Shown in pieces: positions 1 to 9,344 of a stretch of DNA of 64,000 bases. The notes below the pieces were generated by a model. The model ran no database searches. It was not told the origin of the DNA and saw only the letters and a list, made by a program, of their open reading frames with translations. Source of the DNA: Rhizorhabdus histidinilytica (lineage in GTDB: Bacteria; Pseudomonadota; Alphaproteobacteria; Sphingomonadales; Sphingomonadaceae); assembly GCF_900167915.1 (NCBI RefSeq), contig NZ_FUYM01000008.1, forward strand, positions 1 through 64,000, read 5' to 3'. Position numbers and translations under genes: made by a program. Numbering within the stretch: the stretch's first letter is position 1; every line of letters begins with the position of its first letter.

Positions 1-154
1 AAAGGCTGCACATAAAGGCCGGACACGCGACTGCACTCGATATGGCATGTCAGAACGTCAGAAAATCGCACCGCAACGCGGGAGCCATCCACACGGGAAC
101 GCTATCCGCCCCATTTGGTTGATGAGCTGGCCTCTTTTGATGGAGACGATCGAC

Positions 155-778
155 ATGGCGACCCAAAATCAGGACGGCGGCCCGCGCGCCGGCAGTGCGT
201 TCGACAGCGCCCGCAAAGCGTTCAACGATACCGCGGCCGGCTTCACCGGTCAGGCGGAAGCGCGCGCCCGGGACTATGCCTCGCAGGGCAAGGATCGCGC
301 CGTTGAGGCGCTCGACAACGTCGCCAGCCTGGTCGGCGACGCCGCCTCGCAGGTCAGCGAGAAGCTGGGCGATCAATATGGCGGCTATATCCAGCAGGCG
401 GCCGACGCGGTGAGCGGGTTCGCCACAACGCTGCGCGACAAGGATGCCGACGAGCTGATCGACGATGCCCGCAACGTCGTCCGCTCCTCGCCGGCCGTGG
501 CGATCGCGGCGGCCGCCGCCGTGGGCTTCCTGCTGGCGCGGGTCGTGAAGTCGGGGCTGACTCCCAAGGAGGCAGCGGCGGATGCCGATGCGGATCCCGC
601 TGCCGCGCCCAAGCCAGCGGCCCGCAAGAGCGCCCCTCGCCCAGCGGCCAAGCCTGTGGCGAAGGCAACCGCGAAGCCCCGGGCGGCGGCGAAGCCGAAG
701 GCGCCCAAGGCTCCGCTTGCCGATACGCCGATCGCCGAAACCCCGGCGACGTCCGACGACACGCCGCCCGCAGCCTGA
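155..778 (+). CDS. YqjD/ElaB-like (DUF883-type) membrane-anchored protein
   Basis: This 207-residue protein has an amphipathic, Ala-rich N-terminal half. A single hydrophobic segment follows near residues 122-135 (AVAIAAAAAVGFLLARVV), and then a Lys/Ala/Pro-rich basic tail of about 60 residues. That is the layout of ElaB/YqjD/DUF883 proteins, which in enterobacteria are C-terminally membrane-anchored and reported to bind ribosomes in stationary phase. The longer basic tail here is unlike the E. coli protein and resembles histone-H1-like tails. The start at 155 is chosen over an earlier ATG at 47 because GGAGA lies 8 bases upstream. The two downstream genes look like YqjE and another YqjD-like protein, which supports a YqjDE-type module. 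The family assignment is from pattern recognition and the cellular function is unproven. Confidence 0.7.
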   Translation: MATQNQDGGPRAGSAFDSARKAFNDTAAGFTGQAEARARDYASQGKDRAVEALDNVASLVGDAASQVSEKLGDQYGGYIQQAADAVSGFATTLRDKDADELIDDARNVVRSSPAVAIAAAAAVGFLLARVVKSGLTPKEAAADADADPAAAPKPAARKSAPRPAAKPVAKATAKPRAAAKPKAPKAPLADTPIAETPATSDDTPPAA

Positions 779-781
779 TCC

Positions 782-1522
782 TTGACGGCGGGGCGCCCAG
801 ACGAACAGGAGACGCTCGGCGCGCTGATGGCGCGGCTGATCGAGGACGGCCGCGCCCTCGCCAAGGCCGAGCTCGCCCTGTTCCGGACCGATTTCTATCG
901 CCGTATCGGCCGGGCGCGCACGGGCGCGTTGCTCTGCCTGATCGGCGCGATCATGGGCCAGGCCGCGGCGGTGACCTTCCTCGTCACTCTGTCCTTCGTC
1001 CTGGCGCCGTGGATCGGCCGGCTCGGCGGGGCGGCGGTCTCGGTCCTGCTCGGCATCGGCCTGGCGGTGCTGCTGATCCGCATCGGCGTCCGCAAGCTGA
1101 TGCTGGTGGTCGAGGATGCCGACGACGATGATGATGCTGACCATGCCGATCCGGTGCATCCCAGCCCGATCGACGAGCTGTTCGAACGCGTCCGGCGACG
1201 GTCGCAAGATGCCCGCAACCAGCTCGTCGAGACCGTCGGCGAGGCGCAGGCGCGGCTCCATCCACAGGCGCTGGTCGCCGACCTGGCCGAGATCGTCGTC
1301 GATCAGGCCCAGGAAATGAGCCATAAGGCGATCGACGCGATCCGGCGTCGACCCGGCCGTGCCGCGCTGGCCGCCGCCGCGCTGTTGATGCTGGTGCTGC
1401 GTCCGCCGCTCCACCGGATCGCCCGCGGCATCGCCCGTGCAACCCGGCGCGGGCCGACGAGTTTCAGCAGCGACCGGCGGCGATCGCCGTCGGCCCGCGA
1501 CGATGAGGAGACGAGCGCATGA
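782..1522 (+). CDS. Holin superfamily III / YqjE-like membrane protein
   Basis: The 246-residue product has a soluble N-terminal helix (residues 1-40) and two adjacent strong transmembrane segments around 48-75 and 80-102. An acidic Asp-rich patch (DADDDDDADHAD) and a long hydrophilic C-terminal region follow. The N-terminal half matches the Phage_holin_3_6 / YqjE family, whose members sit beside YqjD-like genes in many Proteobacteria. The gene begins with TTG three bases after the preceding stop and overlaps the next gene by the ATGA tetranucleotide, so the three genes probably form one operon. Despite the family name nothing nearby suggests a phage lysis function. The C-terminal extension is longer than in enterobacterial YqjE. 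Confidence 0.7.
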   Translation: MTAGRPDEQETLGALMARLIEDGRALAKAELALFRTDFYRRIGRARTGALLCLIGAIMGQAAAVTFLVTLSFVLAPWIGRLGGAAVSVLLGIGLAVLLIRIGVRKLMLVVEDADDDDDADHADPVHPSPIDELFERVRRRSQDARNQLVETVGEAQARLHPQALVADLAEIVVDQAQEMSHKAIDAIRRRPGRAALAAAALLMLVLRPPLHRIARGIARATRRGPTSFSSDRRRSPSARDDEETSA

Positions 1523-1950
1523 CCATCAAGAGCAAGGCCGAGGCGGCCGGAGCCGGCATCAAGCAGCGCGCGGCCCGCGTGGGCGATTATGCCGGCGAGA
1601 AGATCAGGACGGGCGGCGAGGCCGCGCGCACCGCGGGACGCAAGGCAGCCGAGGGGGTCGAAAGCTTTCCGGTGGCGGCGCTGCTCGGCGGTCTGGCGGT
1701 CGGGGCGGCGATCGGCACGCTCCTGCCCCGCACCCGGCAGGAGGAGGAACTGCTCGGCTCGATCGGCGGCGCGATCAACGACCGCGCCAAGGAAGCCGTC
1801 AGCGCCGCGCGCGACGCCGGACAGGCGAAGCTCGACGAGCTCGGCATCAGCACCGATGCGGCCGGCAAGCAGGTCGGCAAGCTGATCGACTCGCTCGCCA
1901 AGGTCGCCGAGAGCGCCGGCAACGCCGCGGTGGACGCGGTCCGCTCCTGA
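1519..1950 (+). CDS. Small YqjD-like / DUF3618-like membrane protein
   Basis: This 143-residue protein has an Ala/Lys-rich helical N-terminus, a hydrophobic glycine-zipper-like segment near residues 50-69 (FPVAALLGGLAVGAAIGTLL) and a long Ala-rich helical C-terminus. It is the third member of the YqjD/YqjE-like group and is translationally coupled to the gene before it through ATGA. No catalytic motif is visible. It may act with its two neighbours in membrane or ribosome hibernation functions, but this rests only on gene context. The family label is tentative. Confidence 0.65.
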   Translation: MTIKSKAEAAGAGIKQRAARVGDYAGEKIRTGGEAARTAGRKAAEGVESFPVAALLGGLAVGAAIGTLLPRTRQEEELLGSIGGAINDRAKEAVSAARDAGQAKLDELGISTDAAGKQVGKLIDSLAKVAESAGNAAVDAVRS

Positions 1951-2064
1951 GCGTTTCCGGGGCGTCACGGTTCAATCGGGGTTCATCGCCCGGCCGCTAA
2001 TCGACGGACGAGATCGATTGAAGGGCGCGCGCCGTCGTGCGCGCCGATGGAGAAGAACAGGATA

Positions 2065-2661
2065 ATGAACAGGTTCACCAAGCTCACTGCCGCCCTGATG
2101 CTGGCCGGCGCGATCGCCGTGGTCCCCGCCGCATCGGCCCAGGCCGCGGTCGTCGCCAATCAGGATGCCGGGACTTTCATCTCGTCGCTGGGCACCGAGG
2201 CGTTCGCCGTGCTCAAGACCGGCAACAAGACCGCGGTCCGGTCCAAGTTCCGCGAGCTGCTGTCGCAGCATTTCGCGATCGACGCGATCGGCGATCGGCT
2301 GATCCGCCGCTGGAACAATCAGATCACCCCGCAGCAGAAGGCCGCCTACAAGGCTGCCATCCCGAACTTCATCATCGGCACCTATTCGGACAATCTCTAC
2401 GATTATGCGAACGCGTCGATGAAGGTGATCCGCACCGCTCCGGCGGGTAGCGGCTTCAATGTGGTGACCCGGGTGCAGAAGCCCGGGGCGCAGCCGATCA
2501 GCGCCGTCTGGTCGGTCGCCAAGGTCGGCGGCGCGTTCAAGGTGACCAACCTGACCGTCGCCAACATCAATCTGGCAGTCACCCAAGGACAGGATTTCGA
2601 CGCGATCATCCAGCGAAAAGGCATTGACGGCCTGATCGCAATGATGAAAGCGCGCGGCTGA
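2065..2661 (+). CDS. MlaC/Ttg2D-family periplasmic phospholipid-binding protein
   Basis: The 198-residue product starts with a classic signal peptide (Lys, hydrophobic core, Ala-x-Ala at about residue 25). The mature part matches the MlaC/Tol_Tol_Ttg2 fold, with the typical FRELLSQHFAIDAIGDRLIRRW stretch shown here only in part as RELLSQHFAID and IGDRLIRRW. MlaC proteins shuttle phospholipids across the periplasm between outer- and inner-membrane Mla complexes. No mlaFEDB genes accompany it, which is common for stand-alone paralogues in sphingomonads. An ATG at 2047 is in frame, but GGAGAAG at 2049-2055 is ideally placed for the ATG at 2065, so that start is preferred. A strong hairpin follows the gene. 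Confidence 0.85.
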   Translation: MNRFTKLTAALMLAGAIAVVPAASAQAAVVANQDAGTFISSLGTEAFAVLKTGNKTAVRSKFRELLSQHFAIDAIGDRLIRRWNNQITPQQKAAYKAAIPNFIIGTYSDNLYDYANASMKVIRTAPAGSGFNVVTRVQKPGAQPISAVWSVAKVGGAFKVTNLTVANINLAVTQGQDFDAIIQRKGIDGLIAMMKARG

Positions 2662-2709
2662 TCTTTCCGGCGGCCGGGCGGCCGTCACGAAAATAGTGAA
2701 GGAACGGGA

Positions 2710-2740
2710 GGCGGTTCGGGACTATCCTGAACCGCCCTTC
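2710..2740 (+). terminator. Rho-independent-like terminator after the MlaC-type gene
   Basis: GGCGGTTC at 2710-2717 pairs with GAACCGCC at 2729-2736. One G-T wobble and two more G-C pairs close an 11-bp stem over a 5-base loop, followed by CTTCTT. The T-tract is imperfect, but the position between two genes on the same strand fits termination. Confidence 0.55.
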
Positions 2741-2796
2741 TTCGTCAGGAGATGGTGCCAGGTTTCGTCCGGCAGGACGATCAACGGAGTATTCGC

Positions 2797-3012
2797 ATGA
2801 GCAAGATCCACCTGGTGTTCGGCGGTCGCGTCAAGGATCCGCAGGGCCTCGATTTCGAGGACCTCAGCCAGATCGACGTCGTCGGTTTCTATGAAGATTA
2901 CAAGAGCGCCGAGAAGGCGTGGCGCGGCGCGGCGCAGCGGACGGTCGACGATGCCGAGATGAAGTACGTCGTCGTCCACCTCCACAAGCTGCTCGAACCC
3001 GAACTGGGCTGA
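2797..3012 (+). CDS. DUF4170 domain protein
   Basis: This 71-residue protein begins MSKIHLVFGGRVKDPQG and ends with a conserved block around MKYVVVHLHKLLEP. Both are hallmarks of DUF4170, a short family found almost only in Alphaproteobacteria. The function is unknown. An upstream in-frame start at 2752 is rejected because family members begin at MSK and because GGAG lies about 9 bases before the ATG at 2797. The gene stands alone between a terminator-like hairpin and a repeat element. It has no signal peptide and is probably cytoplasmic. Confidence 0.85.
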   Translation: MSKIHLVFGGRVKDPQGLDFEDLSQIDVVGFYEDYKSAEKAWRGAAQRTVDDAEMKYVVVHLHKLLEPELG

Positions 3013-3038
3013 TCGACAAGCCATCCACTTCCAAAGAC

Positions 3039-3127
3039 GTCATGCCGGCGAAGGCCGGCATCTCGGGAGGAAGAGAGATATGGTCGCGGCAGGAGACGCC
3101 TGAGATGCCGGCCTCCGCCGGCATGAC
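3039..3127. repeat. REPIN-like inverted pair of hairpins, family A (copy 1)
   Basis: Two 26-base arms (3039-3064 and 3102-3127) are inverted copies with one mismatch, separated by 37 bases. Each arm is itself a hairpin: ATGCCGGC pairs with GCCGGCAT across a 4-base loop (GAAG, or GGAG when the second arm is read on the minus strand). A related pair lies at 14218-14301. The element lies between two convergent genes and may also act as a bidirectional terminator. Confidence 0.75.
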
Positions 3128-3133
3128 GGATTT

Positions 3134-3763
3134 CTAGCGGAGCGATCGCCGCCGCCAGGCCAGCAGCGGCCGGATCAGCAGCAGCCCGGCGAGGAAGCCG
3201 CCGACATGGGCTCCGGTGGCGATCGCCATCCCATAGTCGGCGAAGGCGAAGCCCATCAGGAACTGGACGCCGATCCAGGCCGCCGCCAGCCAGACTATGT
3301 TGATCGCGACGCCCAGCGTCGGATGGCTGGCGAAGCCGCGCGGGCGGCCGAACAGCAACGCATAGCCTGCGAACAGCGCGGAGATCGCGCCGCTCGCGCC
3401 GATCATCGGGGTGCCGTCGGCCGGATTGACCAGGAACTGCATGCCCGCGGCGGCATAGGCGCCGACGACATAGAGGATCGCGAGCGCCGCCGGCCCGATC
3501 ACCGCCTCGACCATGCGGCCGCAGAAGACCAGCATCAGCATGTTGAAGCCGAGGTGCAGCATCCCCCCGTGGAGCAAAGTCGCGGTCAGCGGCGTGATCC
3601 AGGCGGGCAGCGCCCCCGGAATCTCCATGCCGGCCAGGCGGGCCGGAACGAAGCCGCCGGCAATGTCGGCCGCGTCGCTCCACCCGAGCAGGACAAGAAG
3701 CAAGTAGATCGCCGTCGTACCGATGGCGATCGCATTGGTGCAGCGGCTGGGCGGCAACCGCAT
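3134..3763 (-). CDS. Rhomboid-family intramembrane serine protease
   Basis: The 209-residue polytopic protein has about six hydrophobic segments and all rhomboid signatures. These are HGGMLHLGFNM (His65, His70, Asn74) at the start of a helix, GASGAISAL with the catalytic Ser124, and AHVGGFLAGLL with the partner His186. Rhomboids cleave substrates within the membrane. It lies 17 bases downstream of greA on the same strand and may be co-transcribed with it. Its substrate cannot be inferred. The repeat element at 3039-3127 follows the stop codon. Confidence 0.93.
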   Translation of the reverse strand: MRLPPSRCTNAIAIGTTAIYLLLVLLGWSDAADIAGGFVPARLAGMEIPGALPAWITPLTATLLHGGMLHLGFNMLMLVFCGRMVEAVIGPAALAILYVVGAYAAAGMQFLVNPADGTPMIGASGAISALFAGYALLFGRPRGFASHPTLGVAINIVWLAAAWIGVQFLMGFAFADYGMAIATGAHVGGFLAGLLLIRPLLAWRRRSLR

Positions 3764-3780
3764 CGGCGCCCCGGAAGCGT

Positions 3781-4257
3781 TCAGATGAACTCGATCTTGG
3801 AGACGAGGTAGAAGCGGTCGCCCGACGGCACCGTGACCTCGACCTCGTCGTCGACCTTCTTGCCGATCAGCGCGCGGCCAAGCGGCGAATTGTAGGAGAT
3901 CTTGCCGGTCTTGGCATCCGCCTCGGTCTGGCCGACGATCTGGTACTTGACCGGCTTGTCGTCGTCATCGAGCAGCGTGACGGTCGCGCCGAACACGATC
4001 TTGTCGCCCGACAACATGCTGGGATCGATCACCTGGGCACGGCTCAGCCGGTCCTCGATGTCGGCGATCGACGCCTCGATCTGACCCTGGCGCTCCTTGG
4101 CGGCATGATATTCGGCGTTTTCCGAAAGATCGCCATGCGCCCGAGCTTCCTCGATCGCATCGATGATCAGCGGCCGTTCGGCTTTGAGACGGGCGAGCTC
4201 CTCGGTGAGCATCTTCTGCCCTTCCGCCAGCATCGGCAGCTTCTCAATGCTCGCCAT
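3781..4257 (-). CDS. greA: Transcription elongation factor GreA
   Basis: The 158-residue protein has an N-terminal coiled coil whose tip reads [20 protein letters not shown]. The two acidic residues Asp43 and Glu46 stimulate transcript cleavage in RNA polymerase. The C-terminal FKBP-like domain (from about residue 82) ends in the usual [15 protein letters not shown]. Length and motifs are typical. It lies 83 bases downstream of carB on the same strand, an association often seen in Alphaproteobacteria. A greB-type paralogue is also present at 53036. Confidence 0.97.
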   Translation of the reverse strand: MASIEKLPMLAEGQKMLTEELARLKAERPLIIDAIEEARAHGDLSENAEYHAAKERQGQIEASIADIEDRLSRAQVIDPSMLSGDKIVFGATVTLLDDDDKPVKYQIVGQTEADAKTGKISYNSPLGRALIGKKVDDEVEVTVPSGDRFYLVSKIEFI

Positions 4258-4340
4258 CGTCCAACAACCCCTTCGTCAAAACCAACGTCCCCGGACGACC
4301 CCGGCCGGGCCGCCCGCCCTGAACTCCTGCAATGTGGGGA

Positions 4341-7300
4341 TCAGGCGTGCGAATGAGAATAATAGGATTGAAGCGCGCGCACTTCAAGCTTCCGCTCCCG
4401 CAATGCCCCGATCGCCTGCGCCGCCGCGACGCTCGCCGCCGCCGTGGTGAAATAGGGAACGCGGCCGTAAAGCGCCGAGGTTCGGATCGCCTTCGAGTCC
4501 AGCAGCGACTGCCAGCCCTCGGTCGTGTTGAAGATCAGATCGACGTCGCCGTCGACGATCCGGTCGACGATGTTCGGCCGCCCCTCCCGCTTCTTGAGCA
4601 CGGTTTCGACCTCCAGCCCCTGCTCGCGCAGGAAGGCCGCGGTGCCGCTGGTCGCGAGAATGGTGAAGTCCATCGCGATGAGCTGCCGCACGGCGGGCAG
4701 GATATGCCCCTTGTCGCCGTCCTTGACCGAGACGAAGGCGGTGCCGCCGAGCGGCAGCCTGGTGCCCGCACCGAGCTGTGCCTTGGAGAAGGCTGTGGCA
4801 AAATCGCTATCGATTCCCATGACTTCACCGGTAGATTTCATCTCCGGGCTCAGCACCGGGTCGACCCCGGGGAAACGCGCGAACGGGAATACGGCTTCCT
4901 TGACCGCGATATAATCGACGTCGAGACGGATACGCGGCAGCGCCTTGAGACGCTCGCCTGCCATCACCCGCGCCGCGATCTTGGCGATCGGCTGGCCGAT
5001 CGCCTTGGCCACGAACGGTACGGTGCGGCTGGCGCGCGGATTGACCTCGATCAGGTAGACCTCGCCGTCCTTTACCGCGTACTGGACGTTCATCAGGCCA
5101 CGCACCTTGAGCGCGCGGGCCAGCGCATCGGTCTGACGCTCGATCTCGGCGATGATCTCCTTGGGCAGGCTGTAAGGCGGCAAGGTGCAGGCGCTGTCGC
5201 CCGAATGGACGCCTGCCTCCTCGATATGCTGAAGCACGCCCGCGACCACGACATCGTCGCCGTCGCAGATCGCGTCGACGTCGACCTCGATCGCATCGCG
5301 CAGGTACTGATCGATCAAAACTGGTGAATCGCCAGATACTTGGACCGCAGTACTAATATACTGATCGAGCTGCGACGGATCCTCGACGATCTCCATCGCG
5401 CGGCCGCCGAGCACGTAAGAAGGCCGCATCAGCACCGGATAGCCGACCCGCTCGGCGACGATCAGCGCCTCTTCGCGGCTGCGGGCGATGCCGTTGCGCG
5501 GCTGGCTCAAGCCGAGCTCGCCGACCAGCGCGGCGAAGCGCTCGCGGTCCTCGGCCAGGTCGATCGCGTCCGGGCTGGTGCCGAGGATCGGGATGCCCGC
5601 ATCCTCCAGCTCCTGCGCCAGCTTGAGCGGGGTCTGCCCGCCGAACTGGACGATCACACCCTTGAGCGTACCCTTCGACTGCTCGACATGCAGGATCTCC
5701 AGCACGTCCTCGGCGGTCAGCGGCTCGAAATAGAGGCGGTCCGACGTGTCATAGTCGGTCGACACCGTTTCCGGGTTGCAGTTGACCATGATCGTCTCAT
5801 AGCCCGCATCGGCCAGCGCAAAGCAGGCGTGGCAGCAGCAATAGTCGAACTCGATCCCCTGACCGATCCGGTTCGGGCCGCCGCCGAGGATGACGATCTT
5901 CTCGCGATCGCTCGGATTGCTCTCGCACTCGGGCTCGCCGAAGCTCGGCGCCTCGTAGGTCGAGTACATATAGGGCGTCTTCGCCTCGAACTCGGCCGCG
6001 CAGGTGTCGATCCGCTTGAACACCGGGCGGACGCCCAGCTTGTGGCGGTGCGCCCGCACCTCCTTCTCGGTGATGCCGCCGGTCATCGCCCTGGCCGCGT
6101 CATGGACGATGCCCGAGCCGCGCGCCTGCTCGCGTGCCATGCCCGCCAGATTGGCCGATTGCAGCGCCAGCCAGGCGAGCCGCTTGTCGGAGAAGCCCAT
6201 CGCCTTCAGCCGGCGCATGCCCGCCGCGTCCTGCGGCAGGCCCTCGCGGCACACCTCCTCCTCGGCCGCGACGATCTCGGCGAGGCGTTCGAGGAACCAG
6301 GGCTCGTACTTGGCGATGCGGTGGATGTCGTCGACCGAGAGGCCTTCGCGCAACGCCTGCGCCGCGACGAGCAGCCGGTCCGGGGTCGGCCGGGCCAGCT
6401 CCTCCTCGATCACCGAGCGGGGCGCGCCCTTCAGGCCCTCGACGACGTTGAAGCCGGCGAGCCCGGTCTCCAGGCCGCGCAGCGCCTTCTGCATCGATTC
6501 GTGGATGTTGCGGCCGATCGCCATCGTCTCGCCGACAGACTTCATCGCGGTCGACAGCAGCGGCTCGGAGCCCTTGAATTTCTCGAAGGCGAACCGCGGG
6601 ATCTTGGTGACGACATAGTCGATCGTCGGCTCGAACGAGGCAGGCGTCGCGCCGGTGATGTCGTTCATGATCTCGTCGAGCGTGTAGCCGACCGCCAGCT
6701 TGGCGGCGACCTTGGCGATCGGGAAGCCGGTCGCCTTCGACGCCAGCGCCGAGGAGCGCGACACGCGCGGGTTCATCTCGATCACGACCAGGCGGCCGTC
6801 GGCCGGGTTGACCGCGAACTGGACGTTCGACCCGCCGGTCTCGACGCCGATCTCGCGCAGCACCGCGATCGAGGCGTTGCGCATGATCTGATATTCCTTG
6901 TCGGTCAGCGTCAGCGCCGGCGCGACGGTGATGGAATCGCCCGTGTGGACGCCCATCGGATCGACATTCTCGATCGAGCAGATGATGATGCAGTTGTCGG
7001 CGCGATCGCGCACGACCTCCATCTCATATTCCTTCCAGCCGAGCACCGATTCCTCGATCAGCACCTCGGTGGTCGGCGACGCGTCGAGGCCGCCGGTGAC
7101 GATCTTGACGAACTCGTCCTTGTTGTAGGCGATGCCGCCGCCGGTGCCGCCCATGGTGAAGCTGGGACGGATGATCGCCGGCAGGCCGACATAGTCGAGC
7201 ACGCGCAGCGCCTCGTCGAGCGTGTGGGCGACATCGGAGCGCGGGCTTTCCAGGCCGATCTTGTCCATCGCCTGGCGGAACTTCAGCCGGTCCTCGGCCT

Positions 7301-7673
7301 TGTCGATCGCCTCGGCATCGGCGCCGATCATCTGGCAGCCATATTTCTCCAGCGTGCCGTCGTTGAACAGCGCCAGGGCGGTGTTCAGCGCGGTCTGCCC
7401 GCCCATTGTCGGCAGGACGGCGTCGGGCCGCTCCTTCTCGATGATCTTGGCGACGATCTCGGGCGTGATCGGCTCGACATAGGTCGCGTCGGCCATCTCC
7501 GGATCGGTCATGATGGTGGCGGGGTTCGAGTTGACGAGGATGATGCGATAGCCTTCCTCGCGCAGTGCCTTGCAGGCCTGCGTCCCCGAATAGTCGAACT
7601 CGCAGGCCTGACCGATGACGATCGGACCCGCGCCGATAATGAGGATGGAGGAGATGTCAGTGCGCTTGGGCAT
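4341..7673 (-). CDS. carB: Carbamoyl-phosphate synthase large subunit
   Basis: The 1110-residue protein has the duplicated architecture of CarB, with two ATP-grasp synthetase halves and a C-terminal MGS-like allosteric domain. The N-terminal half starts [22 protein letters not shown] and the second half restarts near residue 590 with [20 protein letters not shown]. It makes carbamoyl phosphate from bicarbonate, two ATP and ammonia delivered by CarA, feeding pyrimidine and arginine synthesis. Its ATG shares one base with the end of the upstream rraB-like gene, so translation is probably coupled. The gene is intact and of normal length, slightly extended by an interdomain insertion. Confidence 0.98.
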   Translation of the reverse strand: MPKRTDISSILIIGAGPIVIGQACEFDYSGTQACKALREEGYRIILVNSNPATIMTDPEMADATYVEPITPEIVAKIIEKERPDAVLPTMGGQTALNTALALFNDGTLEKYGCQMIGADAEAIDKAEDRLKFRQAMDKIGLESPRSDVAHTLDEALRVLDYVGLPAIIRPSFTMGGTGGGIAYNKDEFVKIVTGGLDASPTTEVLIEESVLGWKEYEMEVVRDRADNCIIICSIENVDPMGVHTGDSITVAPALTLTDKEYQIMRNASIAVLREIGVETGGSNVQFAVNPADGRLVVIEMNPRVSRSSALASKATGFPIAKVAAKLAVGYTLDEIMNDITGATPASFEPTIDYVVTKIPRFAFEKFKGSEPLLSTAMKSVGETMAIGRNIHESMQKALRGLETGLAGFNVVEGLKGAPRSVIEEELARPTPDRLLVAAQALREGLSVDDIHRIAKYEPWFLERLAEIVAAEEEVCREGLPQDAAGMRRLKAMGFSDKRLAWLALQSANLAGMAREQARGSGIVHDAARAMTGGITEKEVRAHRHKLGVRPVFKRIDTCAAEFEAKTPYMYSTYEAPSFGEPECESNPSDREKIVILGGGPNRIGQGIEFDYCCCHACFALADAGYETIMVNCNPETVSTDYDTSDRLYFEPLTAEDVLEILHVEQSKGTLKGVIVQFGGQTPLKLAQELEDAGIPILGTSPDAIDLAEDRERFAALVGELGLSQPRNGIARSREEALIVAERVGYPVLMRPSYVLGGRAMEIVEDPSQLDQYISTAVQVSGDSPVLIDQYLRDAIEVDVDAICDGDDVVVAGVLQHIEEAGVHSGDSACTLPPYSLPKEIIAEIERQTDALARALKVRGLMNVQYAVKDGEVYLIEVNPRASRTVPFVAKAIGQPIAKIAARVMAGERLKALPRIRLDVDYIAVKEAVFPFARFPGVDPVLSPEMKSTGEVMGIDSDFATAFSKAQLGAGTRLPLGGTAFVSVKDGDKGHILPAVRQLIAMDFTILATSGTAAFLREQGLEVETVLKKREGRPNIVDRIVDGDVDLIFNTTEGWQSLLDSKAIRTSALYGRVPYFTTAAASVAAAQAIGALRERKLEVRALQSYYSHSHA

Positions 7674-8035
7674 TATTCGCTTGTTCCATCCTGGGCGGCA
7701 CAGCCCCAGCCATCATATTCGACGCCGAAATCGACCTCGATCTGCAGGCAGGTGGCGGTAAGGGCCTTGATTGATTCCACGTCGGCACGCTGGTCGCGCA
7801 CCAGAAAGAGACAGGGATCGCCGTCGGGCGAGGTCTCCATGTCGAGATAGTCGAAGCCCAGCCCCTCAGCCGCCTCGGTCAGGCGCACCAGCGCCTCGGG
7901 GCTGCCCCGGAAGCTGACGTCGACGGGGCGCTCTATCTCTGCCCGATCGCCATGTTCGGCGAGATCGGCGAGGACCTCCATATCGGCCCGCCATTCCTCC
8001 TCGAGCCGCTGGGGATCGACGGCGCCCTTGGTCAC
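7673..8035 (-). CDS. RraB-family protein (ribonuclease E inhibitor-like)
   Basis: The 120-residue acidic protein matches the RraB family: an N-terminal helix with [17 protein letters not shown], a central VDVSFRG strand and the terminal signature VEYDGWGC. In gammaproteobacteria RraB binds RNase E and alters mRNA decay. Here it sits exactly between carA and carB, overlapping carA by 4 bases and sharing one base with carB. It must therefore be made from the carbamoyl-phosphate synthase mRNA. Whether it regulates RNase E in this organism is inference. The family assignment is based on motif recognition only. Confidence 0.85.
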   Translation of the reverse strand: MTKGAVDPQRLEEEWRADMEVLADLAEHGDRAEIERPVDVSFRGSPEALVRLTEAAEGLGFDYLDMETSPDGDPCLFLVRDQRADVESIKALTATCLQIEVDFGVEYDGWGCAAQDGTSE

Positions 8036-9210
8036 GCCTTCGCCTTCAGCTGGGCGACGAACTGCTCGAACAGATAATGGCTGTCCTGCGGTCCGGGGCT
8101 GGCTTCGGGGTGGTACTGGACGCTGAACGCCGGCTTGTCGGTCAGGCGGAGGCCCGCCAGCGAACCGTCGAACAGCGAGATATGGGTGGCCTCGGCATTG
8201 GCCGGCAGGCTGTCGGTGTCGACCGCGAAGCCGTGGTTCATGCTGGTGATCTCGACCCGGCCGTCATCGGTGCGCTTGACCGGATGGTTCGCGCCACGAT
8301 GGCCCTGGTGCATCTTGTAGGTCTTTGCGCCGACCGCGAGGCCGAGCATCTGATGGCCGAGGCAGATGCCGAACAGCGGCGTGCCGACCTCAAGCAGCTT
8401 GCGGATCACCGGCACCGCATATTCGCCGGTCGCGGCGGGGTCGCCCGGTCCGTTCGACAGGAATACGCCATCGGGCTTGTGCGCCATCACCTCTTCGAAG
8501 CTGGCGGTGGCGGGGACGACCGTCACCCGCGCGCCGGCGGCGACCAGGTTGCGCAGGATGTTGCGCTTCAGCCCATAGTCGATCGCGACGACGTGCGGCG
8601 CGTCGGCGGGCGCGGCGTCGAGGTCATAGCCCTCGCCCAGCGTCCACAGGCCGTCGTTCCACTTGTAGGTCTGGGTGGCGCTGACCTCCTTGGCGAGGTC
8701 CATGCCCTCCAGCCCCGGCCATTCGCGCGCCTTGCGGCGCAGCGCTTCGATATCGAAGCGACCCTGGGCATTATGCGCGATGACGCCGTTCGGCGCGCCG
8801 TTGACGCGGATCGCGCGGGTGAGCGCGCGGGTGTCGACGCCCGAGACACCGATCCGGCCATTGGCCTTCAGCCAGGCGTCGAGATGCTGGCTGCTGCGGA
8901 AATTGGCGGGGTCGGTGACGTCCTCGCGCACGACCATGCCGAGCGCGTGGGGGTTGGTCGCCTCGATATCCTCGGCATTGGTGCCGACATTGCCGATGTG
9001 CGGGAAGGTGAAGGTGATGATCTGCCCGGCATAGGAGGGATCGGTCATCACCTCCTGATAGCCTGTCATCGCCGTGTTGAAGCAGACCTCGCCGACGGCG
9101 TCGCCTTCGGCGCCGAATCCCCTGCCCCAGATCAGCGTCCCGTCGCCGAGAACCAAAACGCCCGTTGCGCCCTCGGGGGGTGTCAGACGCGCGTGATCGG
9201 TTTCGGCCAC
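8032..9210 (-). CDS. carA: Carbamoyl-phosphate synthase small subunit
   Basis: The 392-residue glutaminase subunit has an N-terminal CPSase small-chain domain (GVLVLGDGTLIWGRGFGAEG, FNTAMTGYQEVMTDPSYAGQ). A class I glutamine amidotransferase domain from about residue 205 carries the nucleophile Cys283 in GICLGHQML and His367/Glu369 in VQYHPEASPGP. It hydrolyses glutamine and channels ammonia to CarB. It is the first gene of the carA-rraB-carB operon and is divergent from a YqeY-like gene across 134 bases. No riboswitch or pyrimidine-attenuation hairpin could be recognised in that gap. Confidence 0.98.
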   Translation of the reverse strand: MAETDHARLTPPEGATGVLVLGDGTLIWGRGFGAEGDAVGEVCFNTAMTGYQEVMTDPSYAGQIITFTFPHIGNVGTNAEDIEATNPHALGMVVREDVTDPANFRSSQHLDAWLKANGRIGVSGVDTRALTRAIRVNGAPNGVIAHNAQGRFDIEALRRKAREWPGLEGMDLAKEVSATQTYKWNDGLWTLGEGYDLDAAPADAPHVVAIDYGLKRNILRNLVAAGARVTVVPATASFEEVMAHKPDGVFLSNGPGDPAATGEYAVPVIRKLLEVGTPLFGICLGHQMLGLAVGAKTYKMHQGHRGANHPVKRTDDGRVEITSMNHGFAVDTDSLPANAEATHISLFDGSLAGLRLTDKPAFSVQYHPEASPGPQDSHYLFEQFVAQLKAKA

Positions 9211-9344
9211 TAGGGCTCTCCTCGGCTATGGGTCGGTGGGCAAACGGCGGCGTACCTAGGGGCCCCTCCTCGGCGGGTCAATTCTATTAAATCAGGAATC
9301 TCTGTGCTACGCATCCTCCTTTCCCGAACAGACCGGTGGTTCCC

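Noticed and set aside
782-1522. Prophage remnant suggested by the holin-family protein
   Set aside because: No endolysin, capsid or integrase is nearby. The neighbouring YqjD-like genes explain the family match.
5340-7850. 836-residue plus-strand ORF opposite carB and the start of rraB
   Set aside because: It lies antisense to carB and rraB. It is rich in Arg, Ala, Asp and Leu with no domain, as expected from GC-rich third positions.
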